64,000 nt of DNA from Monoplex corrugatus (taxonomy: Eukaryota > Mollusca > Gastropoda > Littorinimorpha > Ranellidae), in the NCBI GenBank assembly GCA_030674185.1, contig JAPXFY010000026.1:52087246-52151245 (forward strand), given 5' to 3'. A program made the translations under genes and the position numbers. Each line of letters starts with the position of its first letter. The first letter of the stretch is position 1. Positions 36,272-46,551 of this stretch are shown in pieces. The notes beneath the pieces are model-generated. The model was not told the origin of the DNA. It worked only from the letters and a program-made list of their open reading frames with translations, and did no database searches.

Positions 36272-36272
36272 C
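36210..36272 (+). repeat. (TA)n microsatellite
   Basis: TA repeats between the 5'-truncated end of L2-B and the resumption of RLE-2. Confidence 0.95.
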
Positions 36273-37022
36273 AAATAGGTAGGGACTGGGAGCCCAAAGA
36301 TGGAATGATGGTCAAAGGCAGAGAGATAAACAAAAAAGAGACATGGTAATACAAGAGATAAGAAAAAAAGAGGATGCCAAAAGAATCCAGAAGACAATCC
36401 AACGAGGCCAACAGAGGCAACGGACAATGTGGGAAATGCGCTCTAAAATTCTCAGATGGAATGACATTTGGATATGGCCCTTCTCGGGATCATTTTCATC
36501 CTCAGAGCTGTAAATGGCCTCCTGTCCTCGAATGCAAGTCTGATAAAATGGATGAAGTCAGATGACCCTGCGTGCCTGCTCTCCCAGGGCAACCAGACAC
36601 TGGAACATGTCTTGAGCTAATGCAAAGTAGCGCTAACCCGAGGAAAGGGCGCAATGAGGCACCAATCGAGTGCTTCAAGAGATCGCTCAAGCGCTTAGTA
36701 GGCTACTGCCCTTGCAACTGAAACCATGTCACCAGAACCTCCAGCAACGTTCTGCAAGGAATCAGCAAACTGTTGCCTGTGAAAACTGTGACATTCGGAG
36801 TATGAAACCGGGTTCTACTGAATGGAGCAGCTGACGACTTGGAGTGCACAACAGATATTTCAAAATGAAACAACTACAACAACAAAACCAAAATAAAACA
36901 ACACACACAAAAACAAAGAACCAATAAACAGAAAACAAAAACAAACAAACAAACAAAACCCCCCTCCCAGACATTATCCGAATGAGTGGCATAAGACCGG
37001 ATATAGAGTCTAGCACTCCACA
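36273..37022 (+). pseudogene. RLE-2 segments 6 and 7 (C-terminal half)
   Basis: The first bases match RLE-1 from NRQGLGATKMQWWSKA (43407 on), directly continuing segment 5. Readable pieces include KRDMVIQEIRKKEDAKRIQK, then remnants of the CCHC region (ACSPRATRHWNMS) and of LLDGAVDWECTADL in broken frames. An A/AAC-rich insert at 36863-36958 splits off the last piece, PDIIRMSGIRPDIESS, which matches the endonuclease motif of RLE-1 (about 44007-44050). Confidence 0.82.
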
Positions 37023-38011
37023 GAGATGCGGGTGTACATACATGTACAGTCAACGTTTTTTTTCTTCATTGAATGTCACTAGGTTTATTGTCCATATTGT
37101 CAATAATATTGATGTAGGCCTATTGTTCAGTTCATTATGTTCAAATTGATTACGAATGAACAAAACTGTTGATGAGAAAAATAAATAAAATCATCCTTTA
37201 ACCCTTCAGAAATAGGTTTTGGTCTAATCTGAATAAACTGATCGATATTTTCATCCTTTCCTTTTTTGAGGTCGAGAATTTAAAAAAAAAATTTCTGCTC
37301 GAAGTCCTGTTTAAATCAGATTTAACGGTAAAGGTATTTGTTGCCCCATGTCATGTGGTTGTATGGGAGTGAGGTGATACAAGCCTCAGTGACAGTCCTG
37401 TCCAGCATCCTAAATGACGACCATCTCATCACCCTCGTTGCTTTACCTTTCACAACAAAGACACCCATTCTCAGCTGGCTTGACAAGGACAGGAACGAAT
37501 ACTGAAATAGGAAAATATGACTTGACAGACTTTGAGAGATAAACAGACAGAAAGGGAGGTGGGATAGAGATAGGGTTGGGGGTGAAGAAGAGAAAGAAAG
37601 AATACACATATCGCGCCGAAGGGCAGACTGAAATGCAAGGCGACCCGAGTCGAGGAGGAGGTAATTAAATCCTAAGTATTTGTTGTCACTGATAGATAAC
37701 GTCCCTTAGCAGTCCTCGTGGCCCTCTCCCGGGAAGCTCAAGGCTTCCTATGACATAGGTCAGGAAATGGAAGAGGCGACCTCTCACACTCCACGCCCGC
37801 CTCTGTCAACTCGTTTCAAAGTGTCTGGCGGTATAAATGTGTCACCCAGAACTTTGCGCCCTGACTTTCTCTCTTGCTTGATTGGCGAGATTTTTCTGAG
37901 TGATGTACATTGACCGCAAAGGACAGTCTGAAAAGAGTAGGCCTATCTGAAACAGGATTAAAACGAAAACCATTAAAAAAAAAGTGTCGTATCTTCCAAG
38001 GCCGTTTACGT
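37023..38011. other. No gene seen
   Basis: I see no conserved coding segment, MITE or retroposon in this stretch. Confidence 0.5.
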
Positions 38012-38895
38012 GTCATCATCATCAAGTGCCCTGCCATATGGCGTTGGCGATCATGGTCCTCCATATGTTTCTATCCCTTGTTGCCGCAAGCACATCTTCC
38101 ATCCTTTCTCTCCTCAGCCACTCTGTAAGTCTGTCCAATATTTTTCCCTGGGTCTACCTGGTATTCTCTTTCCCTCCAGCTTTCACGTTGTATCCAGGTG
38201 CTCTAATTCCCCTTTCCTCATAAAATGGCCTATAAATGTTGCCTGTCTTTACCTAATCTTCCTTATGAGTGATCTTCTTGTGCCTGCCTCCATCAACACT
38301 GTCTCGTTTGTTTTCTTTGCTGTCCATGGAACTCTCAACATTCTTCTGAGAAACCACACCTCGGCTGCCTCAATCTTGTTCTGGCTTTGCTTGTTGACTG
38401 TCCACGCCTCATAACCGTATAACATTATCGGTTCTATATAGCATTCAAGAACTCTCTTCCTGATGTTAATTGATAGGCAATTGTTGGCTAGAATGCTTTT
38501 CATCTTCTTGAATGTTGTATTGGCTTGGCCGATTCTGCTGGCTATTTCTGATGTGCATGAGCCATCTGGTGAGATGATCGTTCTCAGATATTTAAACTTA
38601 TCAACCTGTCTCAAGGTTGTGCCGTTTGCTGTTATTTTGCATGAGGGGATTTCAGGTTTTTACTGATTACCGTGATTTCAGTCTTCTTGCTATTTAGCTC
38701 CAACCCTTTACTTTTGCTTTCTATTTCTATTATATTCAATAAGTTTTGTAGATCCCTTTCATTTTCTGCAATTAGCACGGTGTCATCTGCGTATCGAATG
38801 TTGTTTATCATTTTTCCTCCAACCTTTAATCCACGGTATTCCTCCAGGTTTCGCGTGATGTTTTCGCTGTAAAGTGAAAACAGATCTGGAAGAAC
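38012..38895 (-). pseudogene. RTE-B LINE, 3' fragment, copy 6
   Basis: The minus strand encodes, with frame breaks, PSCKITANGTTLRQVDKFKY, RVLECYIEPIMLYGYEAW, EVWFLRRMLRVPWTAKKTNE and KLEGKRIPGRPREK, with a (TGATGA) tail at the left edge. The right edge reaches back to the RT region around the catalytic motif, which is degraded. Confidence 0.87.
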
Positions 38896-39461
38896 GTTTA
38901 TATGTAGAGAGGGAGAACTCTAAAACTAGAGTCTGGGTACGACAAGCACTTCGTTGACAAGAAGGAACGAATCCCAATAATCTGAAATACGCGCAGTATC
39001 ATTTCTCTACTTTGGCATGAGAAATGGGTGCTCGGTCTTGCGTGTGGATCAGTCTCCGGAGAAATGAATGTTAGGGAACCAAAAGCTACAAAACTTCCAA
39101 AGAGGGTTCTCTAAAGTGGTTGAAGGGCGTATTACGTCAGTTCTCAGCCCCTGTATCTGTGCTGATAACAACAGGTGGGAGAAAGATGGAGGGGGGGGGG
39201 GGGGGCTGGTCGTCTGGGCGGCTGAAGGCTTGTATCGACCACAGATATGAATAGTACCATGTCCATGTTTGACAACTGAGCTTGATGTTACTTTGCTGCA
39301 CTGTGGATTGGAAATCCGGAGAACAACAAAAGTAACTATCATGAAGTTCCACATATTCGGTTCTATGGAATCTTTTGCCTCTGGAAGACACGGTTAACAC
39401 GTATTAACTACTGAGTAGAGAAGTCTTTAAATTAAATCCGGAATTAAGATCTGGCCATTGG
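38896..39461. other. No gene seen; one poly-G run
   Basis: A 15-base G run lies at 39190-39204. No coding segment is recognisable. Confidence 0.5.
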
Positions 39462-40025
39462 AATGCAGGGGGCTCTTTCAGTATAAATATAGTATCTCTG
39501 CCTTCTAGACATTCTAAGCTAGAAAGTTCATCTTTCCTTATACCCTATTTACTCCTGTCTTGCTACTTTGCTTTCTGTCTTCTTTTCCTCTCTTATTTTC
39601 TGCCTTTGGTTCATTCGCCTTTATGTTTTCTATAAAGCCTTACATACTTTTTTGTCTATTAGGATTAATAACTGGGTACATGTATTAACTGCATTTTTAG
39701 TTCTAAGGAAATGTGAACTGATTAGTGGTAATTTTAGGTATTGTGCACCAGTTTTTGTGTTATTTTTAGAGTTAGTTATATTTACTCATGTTATTCAGGT
39801 GTGTGTTTTCATTCGATCCGCCCTGGTGATAAATTCAGTGGACCGGCCAAGCCTGGGGCATGCCTTTAGATTATTTGCGTTAATGCAATCATAGTACTTA
39901 ATTTTCTTTTTCTATTTCTTCGCCAGGGTCATCGATGTGTTTAATGTTTGTATTTTGTTTTGAGATGGTTATAGCTCTGAGCTGTCATGTGGGCTTTGCT
40001 ACGAATAATGATGATGATAATAACC
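39462..40025 (+). mobile_element. Retroposon A, copy 7 (diverged)
   Basis: It begins GGGGGCTCTTTCAGTATAAA, keeps the pyrimidine-rich middle and the GGTACATGTATTAA block, and ends in an AATAATGATGATGATAATAA tail. It is more diverged than the other copies. Confidence 0.7.
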
Positions 40026-40149
40026 ATGATAAGGACATTGGGGATGGACCGGCCATGCACTCAGAAAAACCATCTGACAACATTATGAGACAAGCCCCAA
40101 AGTGCAACGTGCAAGTGAATGATATCATGCAGCACCTGGCACCAACTCC

Positions 40150-40341
40150 TTAACCCTTTGACTCCCACACCCTGTCCACCAACTGCCAAAACTTAACCCT
40201 TTGAATCCCTCACCTTGTCCACCAGCTTCTGCAGGAAGCTGGTGGATAGGGTGAAGGAATCAAAGGGTTAAGTTTTTGCTTTGCTAGCATGGTTGACAAT
40301 GCAGAATGCTGGTGGACAGGGTGCGGGAGTCAAAAGCTTAA
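40150..40341. mobile_element. Fold-back TTAA MITE, copy 6 (best full copy)
   Basis: TTAACCCTTTGACTCCCAC at the left and GCGGGAGTCAAAAGCTTAA at the right. The inner hairpin (about 40192-40270) itself starts TTAACCCTTTGAATCCC and ends GGAATCAAAGGGTTAA. Only the right outer arm has the full GCTAGCATGGTTGACAATGC segment. Confidence 0.82.
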
Positions 40342-40924
40342 AGTACATGCAGATACATAGAACAGACCAGGAACTTAATCTGCAACATGCGGGGTCTCGC
40401 CTCAGTGGCCTGCATGCAGTCCATCACACAGCGCATTGCAGAGGACTTTGAAAATCACAAACTACAGGTTTTTGTATTTGTGAGTGTACAGACTGGTCGT
40501 TGGCATCGATCAAAAAAGCAGCGATTGCCAGCGAAATCATGACATTGCAGATCTCTTGTCATGTTTCGAGATAGAGCACAGACCTCTGTGCAAAGACTGG
40601 CTAGTCAGCAAACTTTTAGCCCGTGAAATCCTCGGCATCGTTTCTGTTGTTGTTTTGTTTTGTTACTTTATTGGATTTAAAGATCATTTTTGCGTAATAC
40701 TGGTAAATGGTAATACATTTTTAAGGCTGCTTCAATTACTTTATGCTTAAAAAAATTGTACTGTTTCGTCTCTCTATAATGTCAGTGGGACGAGGGGGGG
40801 GGGGGGGGGAGTGGGGGGTACGAACTGCAGAGGAGTTTTTAAAAAAATCCCATATGGTTAGCCACGGATAAAAAGAAATCCTCTACATTGAAATATTTCT
40901 TTTTGGGCCTACTCACCTTGCCAT
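40342..40924. other. No gene seen; G run at 40795
   Basis: Nothing recognisable apart from a G run (40794-40810). Confidence 0.5.
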
Positions 40925-41156
40925 TTTAAGATTTTCTTTTTTTACTCAGTCATGGCCAGTCATGATCTGTGGCTGCGAAGCCTGGACTCTCAGAAAAGTT
41001 GGTTGCAAAAGAATTGAGGCAGCAGAGATGTAGTTTTATCAGAGACTACTGTGTGTCAAATGGACAGATAGAAGAACTAATGAAAGTGTTTTGGAAGAAC
41101 TTGATACCACCAGAAAATTACTAGCAGACATCAACAAAAGAAGACTAAAATACATT

Positions 41157-44100
41157 TCCGTGTGCGTGTGGAAGGAGATTCACCACCAAACGCGGCATGA
41201 AGATCCACAGGACAAAAATGGGCTGTTTGAAGACACATACGAACCAGCAGCAGCGCACTATAGCAGGTGAGACATTGGATGACCAAGGCCAGGAATTAAA
41301 CCATAGTGCCAAGGACATCCACGCTGACGGTTCTGATGCGGATTTTGCACAAGCTCTTAACACCAAACGTGGAAAACTCAATTTGCCGCCTGCCAGTGCA
41401 AAAGAACAATGGGAGAAATTAGATGAGGAACTTGTCCTTAAGCTGAATGCGCTAATAGGGAACAGTACGCTGGAACACAAACTTGACACATACGGAGACA
41501 TCATATACTCTATCTGCAGGGACACTTATGGAGTGAAGCAGCCAAAGACAAAAACGCCTCCCAGAAATCCAGAAGACAGCAACAGATGGAGAGCATCCGG
41601 AGGGAGAAAAGGAAGCTTAAAAAGCGAATGAAAACTGCCTCAGAATTCGAGAAGCAAGGGCTCCTGGAACTCTGGAAAGATCTGAAGGCCAAACACAATG
41701 CTCTCAGCAAAGTGGAATCAGCAAGGCGAAGAAAGAGCAAAAAGAAGAAGACTCAAGATCGTTTCTTCAAAGATCCCTTTGACTTTTCAAGAAAGCTGTT
41801 TGAACAACCCAAATCAGGGACTCTCACAGTGGGCAAGGAAACCCTAGAGCAGCATCTCAGGGAAACATATTCCGATTCTCAGCGCGAGGCACCACTTGAA
41901 ATCCAAAATCTGGTTTGGCCTGCAGCGCCAGAAGGAAAATTCAATAACAAACCACCAACACTGGATGAAGTGAAGAACGTAGTAAAGAAAGCCAGAGCCA
42001 AGTCAGCACCTGGACCAAACGGAATACCATACCTGCTCTACAAGAAATGCCCAAAAGTGCTCGAGTGGCTCCACAAGATGATTCGATCAGCATGGAGGAA
42101 CCAGAAGATCAGCGACCAATGGATGAGAGCTGAAGGAGTGTACATTCCGAAGGAGCAGAACTCCAGCAGCATCAATCAGTTCAGGCCAATATCACTTCTG
42201 AACGTCGAGGGGAAAATCTTCTTCTCTGTTATGGCAGCAAGATTGACAAAATACCTGACTGAAAACAAGTATCTGGATATGTCAGTCCAAAAGGGAGGCA
42301 TACCAGGAATGCCTGGATGCTTGGAACATGCCACGTTGATTTGGGATGCCATCCAAAAAGCAAGAACAGAGAAGAGAGACATTGACGTAGTTTGGCTTGA
42401 TCTGGCGAATGCATATGGATCAGTTCCACACGATATGATCCAGCTGGCTCTTGAAATGTATCACATCCCAGAAAACATCCGAACAATGCTGAGGAAGTAT
42501 TTCCAAGGGTTCTCAATGCGGTTCTCTACCAAAGAATACACCACGGACTGGATAGACCTAGAGGTGGGCATTGCAATGGGCTGTGCAATCTCTCCCATAC
42601 TGTTCGTGTTGGCAATGGAAGTCATCTTGAAAGCTGCAATGAAGAGTTCAGGTCCAGTGAATCTGGGAGATGGATACCAGATGCCTCCTCTGAAAGCTTT
42701 CATGGATGACACAACAGTCTTGTCCACGGATGAGGAAGAGACACACCAAATCTTAAAGCAGCTGGATGAGCTGGTGGCCTCTTCAAGAATGAGGTTCAAA
42801 CCTAAGAAATCCCGAAGTCTCTCACTGCGAAAAGGAAAAGTGGCAGATTCAGTCAAATTCATGGTAGCCAACCAAGCCATCCCCACTGTCACAGAAGAGC
42901 CAGTAAAAAGTCTCGGAAGATGGTATGATGACTCCCTGAAAGACACACAAAGGGGATGTGAAACCAAGCAAACAGCAGAAGAAGGCCTGAAGAAAATAGA
43001 TAACTGCGGACTGCCAGGCAAATACAAAGTCTGGTGTCTACAGTTCATGCTGATACCAAAGCTGCTGTGGCCACTGCTAATCTATGACATTTGCACCAGC
43101 ACAGTCGAAGCAATGGAAGCCAAAATCAACAAATACACAAGAAAATGGCTCGGTGTCCCACCTGGTCTCACTGATGTTGCATTCTACTGTCGTCAAGCAA
43201 TGCTGAAGCTACCTCTCAAATCCATAGTGGAGGAATACAAAGTTGGAAAAGCAAGACTGTTGAGCATGCTGGAGGAATCGGAAGACAATATCGTGAGATC
43301 AGTTCATCCAAAGCTGAGAACTGGCAGAAAGTGGAAAGTCCAAGAGGCTGTAAACAATGCCAAGAGAAACCTCAGCATCAAAGAAATAATTGGACACACG
43401 CAAACCAACAGACAGGGACTGGGAGCAACAAAAATGCAGTGGTGGTCCAAAGCCAAAGGGAAGGAAAAAAGAGACATGATCATACAGGAGTTGAAGGAAG
43501 AAGAAGATGTCAAAAGAGTGCAGAAGGCAGTCCAGCAAGGTCAACAGGGGCAATGGACAACATGGGACAGTGCACTCCAAAGAAGTCTCAGCTGGAACGA
43601 TATGTGGCACATGGCTCCTCTAAGGATAAGCTTCCTCCTCAGATCTGTATATGACCTGCTCCCCTCGAATGCAAACTTAGTGAAATGGGGGAAAGCAGAC
43701 GACCCAGCATGTCCGCTCTGTCAGAAGAAACAAACAGTGGAACATGTCCTAAGCTCTTGCAAAGTAGCGCTAGCCCAAGGAAGGTATACATGGAGGCACA
43801 ACCAAGTTCTGAAAGTGATCACAGATGTGGTTAGCGAAAAAACCATGACCCCAAACGCACCAATTGCTATGACAACGTTCTACAAAGCAGGAGGGAAACA
43901 GGTCTGGCCCGAAAGTGCTATGACAACCAGCACATTGCCAAAGGGTCTTCTGGATGGAGCAGTCGACTGGGAGTGTACAGCAGACCTCCCAGAGTGGAGA
44001 AATTACCCAGATGTCATCAGCAAGACAGGCATGAGACCAGACATCGCTCTCCACTCTCACTCCTCGAAACAAGTGATTCTGATAGAACTCACTGTGCCAT

Positions 44101-44649
44101 ACGAAAGCAGAATGGAAGAAGCACATATCTACAAGACCGAAAAATACGCCGGTCTTGCCAGCACCCTGAAGAAAGCAGGTCTGCGGGTCAAAATCTTCGC
44201 CATAGAGGTCGGGGCAAGAGGGTTTGTGGGCACCTCCGCTTATGATCTCATGAAACAACTCGCCATTTCTGGGAAGAAGAGGACTAGAGCCCTTAAAGCG
44301 ATGGCAGAGGCAGCAGAAAGGAGCTCAAGCTGGATCTGGGCAAGGAGGAACCAAAAAAGTGAACTTCATAAGGATTAAATTCCCTACAGATGATGTGTGC
44401 CCCGTTAGCACATTGGTAAAACCGCGTACCGCAGTTCTGAAGCGCAGAATCGCCCAGGTTCGATCCCCGGCGTGGGAAAAAAAAAAAAAAAATAGACAAC
44501 AGCAGAAGGGCATCCAGGAGTCATGACCTGGATGTGGCCCGGCCCCCCGAGAGTGTAAGGAATTCAGGGCCGAAACACTTGTTTAAAGGGGGTTACTTCT
44601 CTGAAGACCTTCTGTTGTCTAGCTCTCCCTAGAGTTTCTTTCTACCATT
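41157..44649 (+). mobile_element. RLE-type (R2/HERO-like) retrotransposon, RLE-1, nearly intact
   Basis: Domain order is that of R2-superfamily elements. First is an N-terminal zinc finger at 41161-41220 (C-A-C-GRRFTTKRGMKIH...C), which starts right at the insertion border, so the 5' end is truncated. A long RT domain follows (41990-42830; SAPGPNGIPYLLYKKCPKVL, FRPISLLNVEGKIFF, VVWLDLANAYGSVPHDM, FMDD at 42699-42710 in place of YADD). Then come a C-X2-C-X7-H-X4-C knuckle at 43710-43764 and a PD-D/E-K endonuclease (44030-44110; RPDIALHSHSSKQVILIELT). The frame changes once near 41548, in an A run. The stop is at 44376-44378. HERO-like is inferred from the FMDD and RT sequence. Confidence 0.92.
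44398..44493 (+). mobile_element. tRNA-like SINE head with A tail in the 3' UTR of RLE-1
   Basis: GCCCCGTTAGCACATTGG resembles acceptor stem plus A box. CAGGTTCGATCCCCGG forms the T arm with a B box. A run of 16 A (44478-44493) follows. The acceptor stem pairs poorly, so this is not a working tRNA. It may be an inserted short SINE or a part of the 3' UTR. Confidence 0.65.
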
Positions 44650-44886
44650 GGCCATGTGTCACTTAGCAAGAACACAGACATCATGGCAACTACTTTCCAA
44701 GGAAAAACAGAGGCAAAAAAGAGAGGCAGACCTCCAGTCTCATACATCGAGAACATAACCAACATCAGTGGCCTAAATATTCAACAAGTCGTCCACAAAA
44801 GTCAAGACAGAGATATTTGGAGGAGAGTAGTGATGTCAAAGAGCACAGCGGCCAACACGGAACCTGGTGACGCCGACAGGTGAGAC

Positions 44887-45101
44887 TCAAATGAGTTTCT
44901 AATGTCTTGATCATTCTATGCACACTTGATTAAGATTCATTGATAAGCAACTGAATGCTTAATTTCAATCCAGCCGCTGCCATTACCGCTGCTGCTACTT
45001 CTGCTACAACTGCTGGTGTTGCTGCCACTATTAGAATTTATTGTGCCTGTGTTTTGTGTGTGTGTGTGTGTATGTGTGTGTGTGTGTATGTGTGTGTGTG
45101 T

Positions 45102-45144
<43 letters not shown>

Positions 45145-45884
45145 TGTGTGTGTGTATGTGTGTGTGTGTGTATGTGTGTGTGTGTGTGAGAGAGAGAGAG
45201 AGGGAGAGAGAGAGCGCACAAAACAGCAGATGAATCCGTCTCGCCCACTTGAAGTACTCTTTACAGACGGGCTTTTCTTCATTTTTTTTCCTCCCCCAAC
45301 TGCATGGCAGACAGTACGGAGCAGACGACAGGCGGAAAGAGTTGCCATGTGTTGGACCAATTACTCACTCACCCAGCCCAACCAGCTAGTCTTCTCACAT
45401 GTTGTGAGCCTGAAAAGAATGTTGTGCATGGCTTGCTTCCTAGCAAACAAGAACTTGCCGACCTCGCAGGAGTGGTTATTTTTGGAAGGAAAAACAAGAC
45501 CATAACTTAAGACGGCTAAAGATGAAAACTCAATAGTCTGGAACTTAACATTGTTGAATTTAAACTTCGTGAGAAGCGATTCGCCTTTGAAGGTTTCTTT
45601 TCTTCCCTCCTTGAATATAAACAAGAAAAAGCTATTTCCGTAAATGCATTTGCTGTGAGAAAACGGGGGAGTCGAAAGCTTAGTTGAAAGATGTTTTAAA
45701 CGAGACAGGAAATAACTTTCCGTAATTCACGCCAAAATTGAGCCAGAAGTCTACATCTACAGCTTGATACAATTAAAAAAACCACTCTGATAACGACAGT
45801 CGAGCGAAGAAAATCACAAGACATATAGATTTACTAGCGAAAGGAAAGACGTAAAAGACTGCAGTGTGTATTCCTGGTTCCGGA
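44887..45884 (+). other. Upstream region of the C3-like gene
   Basis: This holds the GT microsatellite (45053-45189) and otherwise unique-looking sequence. A TATAAA (within ATATAAAC, 45615-45622) lies about 270 bp before the start codon. It could be a core promoter, but no start site can be fixed from sequence alone. No upstream exon is recognisable. Confidence 0.35.
45053..45189 (+). repeat. (GT)n microsatellite
   Basis: GT repeats broken by regularly placed TATG, followed by GA repeats to 45214. Confidence 0.95.
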
Positions 45885-45952
45885 ATGATGACAAGTTTAG
45901 TGTTGCGATGTTTGCCGGTGGTGCTAGCGCTTTGTGTGGATGTTGACAGCAG
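45885..45952 (+). CDS. Complement C3-like / TEP protein, exon 1 (signal peptide)
   Basis: This exon encodes the start of a secreted thioester-superfamily protein: MMTSLVLRCLPVVLALCV followed by DVDS and two bases of an Arg codon. The hydrophobic core (residues 5-18) is a good signal peptide, with a probable cleavage just after. The donor is a strong CAG/GTGAGT. Two Met codons are adjacent; I chose the first, and nothing in the sequence decides between them. The call rests on phase: the two leftover bases join the first base of exon 2 to give Arg, then PLYMLATPNVL, the expected N-terminus of mature C3/A2M proteins. The next exon is 9 kb away. Confidence 0.75.
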
Positions 45953-46195
45953 GTGAGTATCAGATTTCTGGTTTAATCAGTTGCGGTGCTAATTGCCTTG
46001 ATGCTGAAAGTGAAAGATGCATGCTGACATGAACGTTTTTAGTTTGTGCATTGCTTACTTTCTTAGCCGTAGCTGTATTTGTTGTGAAGAAACGGAATCG
46101 AAAACTTAGAACTCTTGAAATATTTCTTTTTAAACGAGAGAGGAATAACGCTCTGTTATTGAATAAGCCAAATAGTATACTAAGTATAGTGGTAA

Positions 46196-46314
46196 TGGTG
46201 GTGGTGGTGGTGGTGCCTGGCACTGACTAGACACCGTAGTGGTGGCGGTGGTTTGTTTAGGCGGTGGTTGTTGTTAGCGGTGGTAGTAGAGGTGGTGGTG
46301 GTGGTGGTGGTGGT

Positions 46315-46352
<38 letters not shown>
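46196..46352 (+). repeat. (GGT)n and (GT)n microsatellite in intron 1
   Basis: GGT-type trinucleotide repeats, then GT repeats (46316-46352). Confidence 0.93.
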
Positions 46353-46356
<4 letters not shown>

Positions 46357-46551
46357 GTAGGGCCCGGCGCAAGTTAAAAACTTTGAGGCGGACTTCTTCA
46401 AGTTCTTGTTGTGTATGTATGTGTGGGCCATGTGTACACGTTTCTGAAGCCTCTCTAATCTCTGTTACCTCTCTCCCACTCGCTATCATATGATCTTTTT
46501 CCATACACCGCCCCCACTTCAGTGTTGCTGAGTTGCTATTTTGTATTTTCC

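Larger units (their letters stand above)
40925..44886 (+). pseudogene. RTE-A LINE, 3' fragment, copy 2, split by RLE-1
   Basis: The left part (to about 41156) reads CGCEAWTLRKVGCKRIEAAE and ELDTTRKLLADINKRRLKY. The rest of the same domain resumes at 44650 as GHVSLSKNTDIMATTFQGKT and RGRPPVSYIENITNISG, and ends in GDADR-stop at 44880. The broken codon run is K-Y-I-G-H, with ACATT at the left and ACCATT at the right edge of the intruder. The copy is 5'-truncated at about 40925 and has an internal stop. Confidence 0.85.

Noticed and set aside
34880..36427. 515-codon minus-strand frame as one protein
   Set aside because: Only the part above about 35243 is L2-B. The C-terminal end reads antisense through RTE-A1, and the N-terminal end is antisense RLE-2 plus a TA repeat.
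44398..44477. Functional tRNA gene
   Set aside because: Acceptor-stem pairing is poor and a poly-A tail follows directly, so it is a SINE-like head.
45304..45510. Short upstream gene before the C3-like start
   Set aside because: Two overlapping frames are open by chance; neither shows a domain or convincing splice sites.
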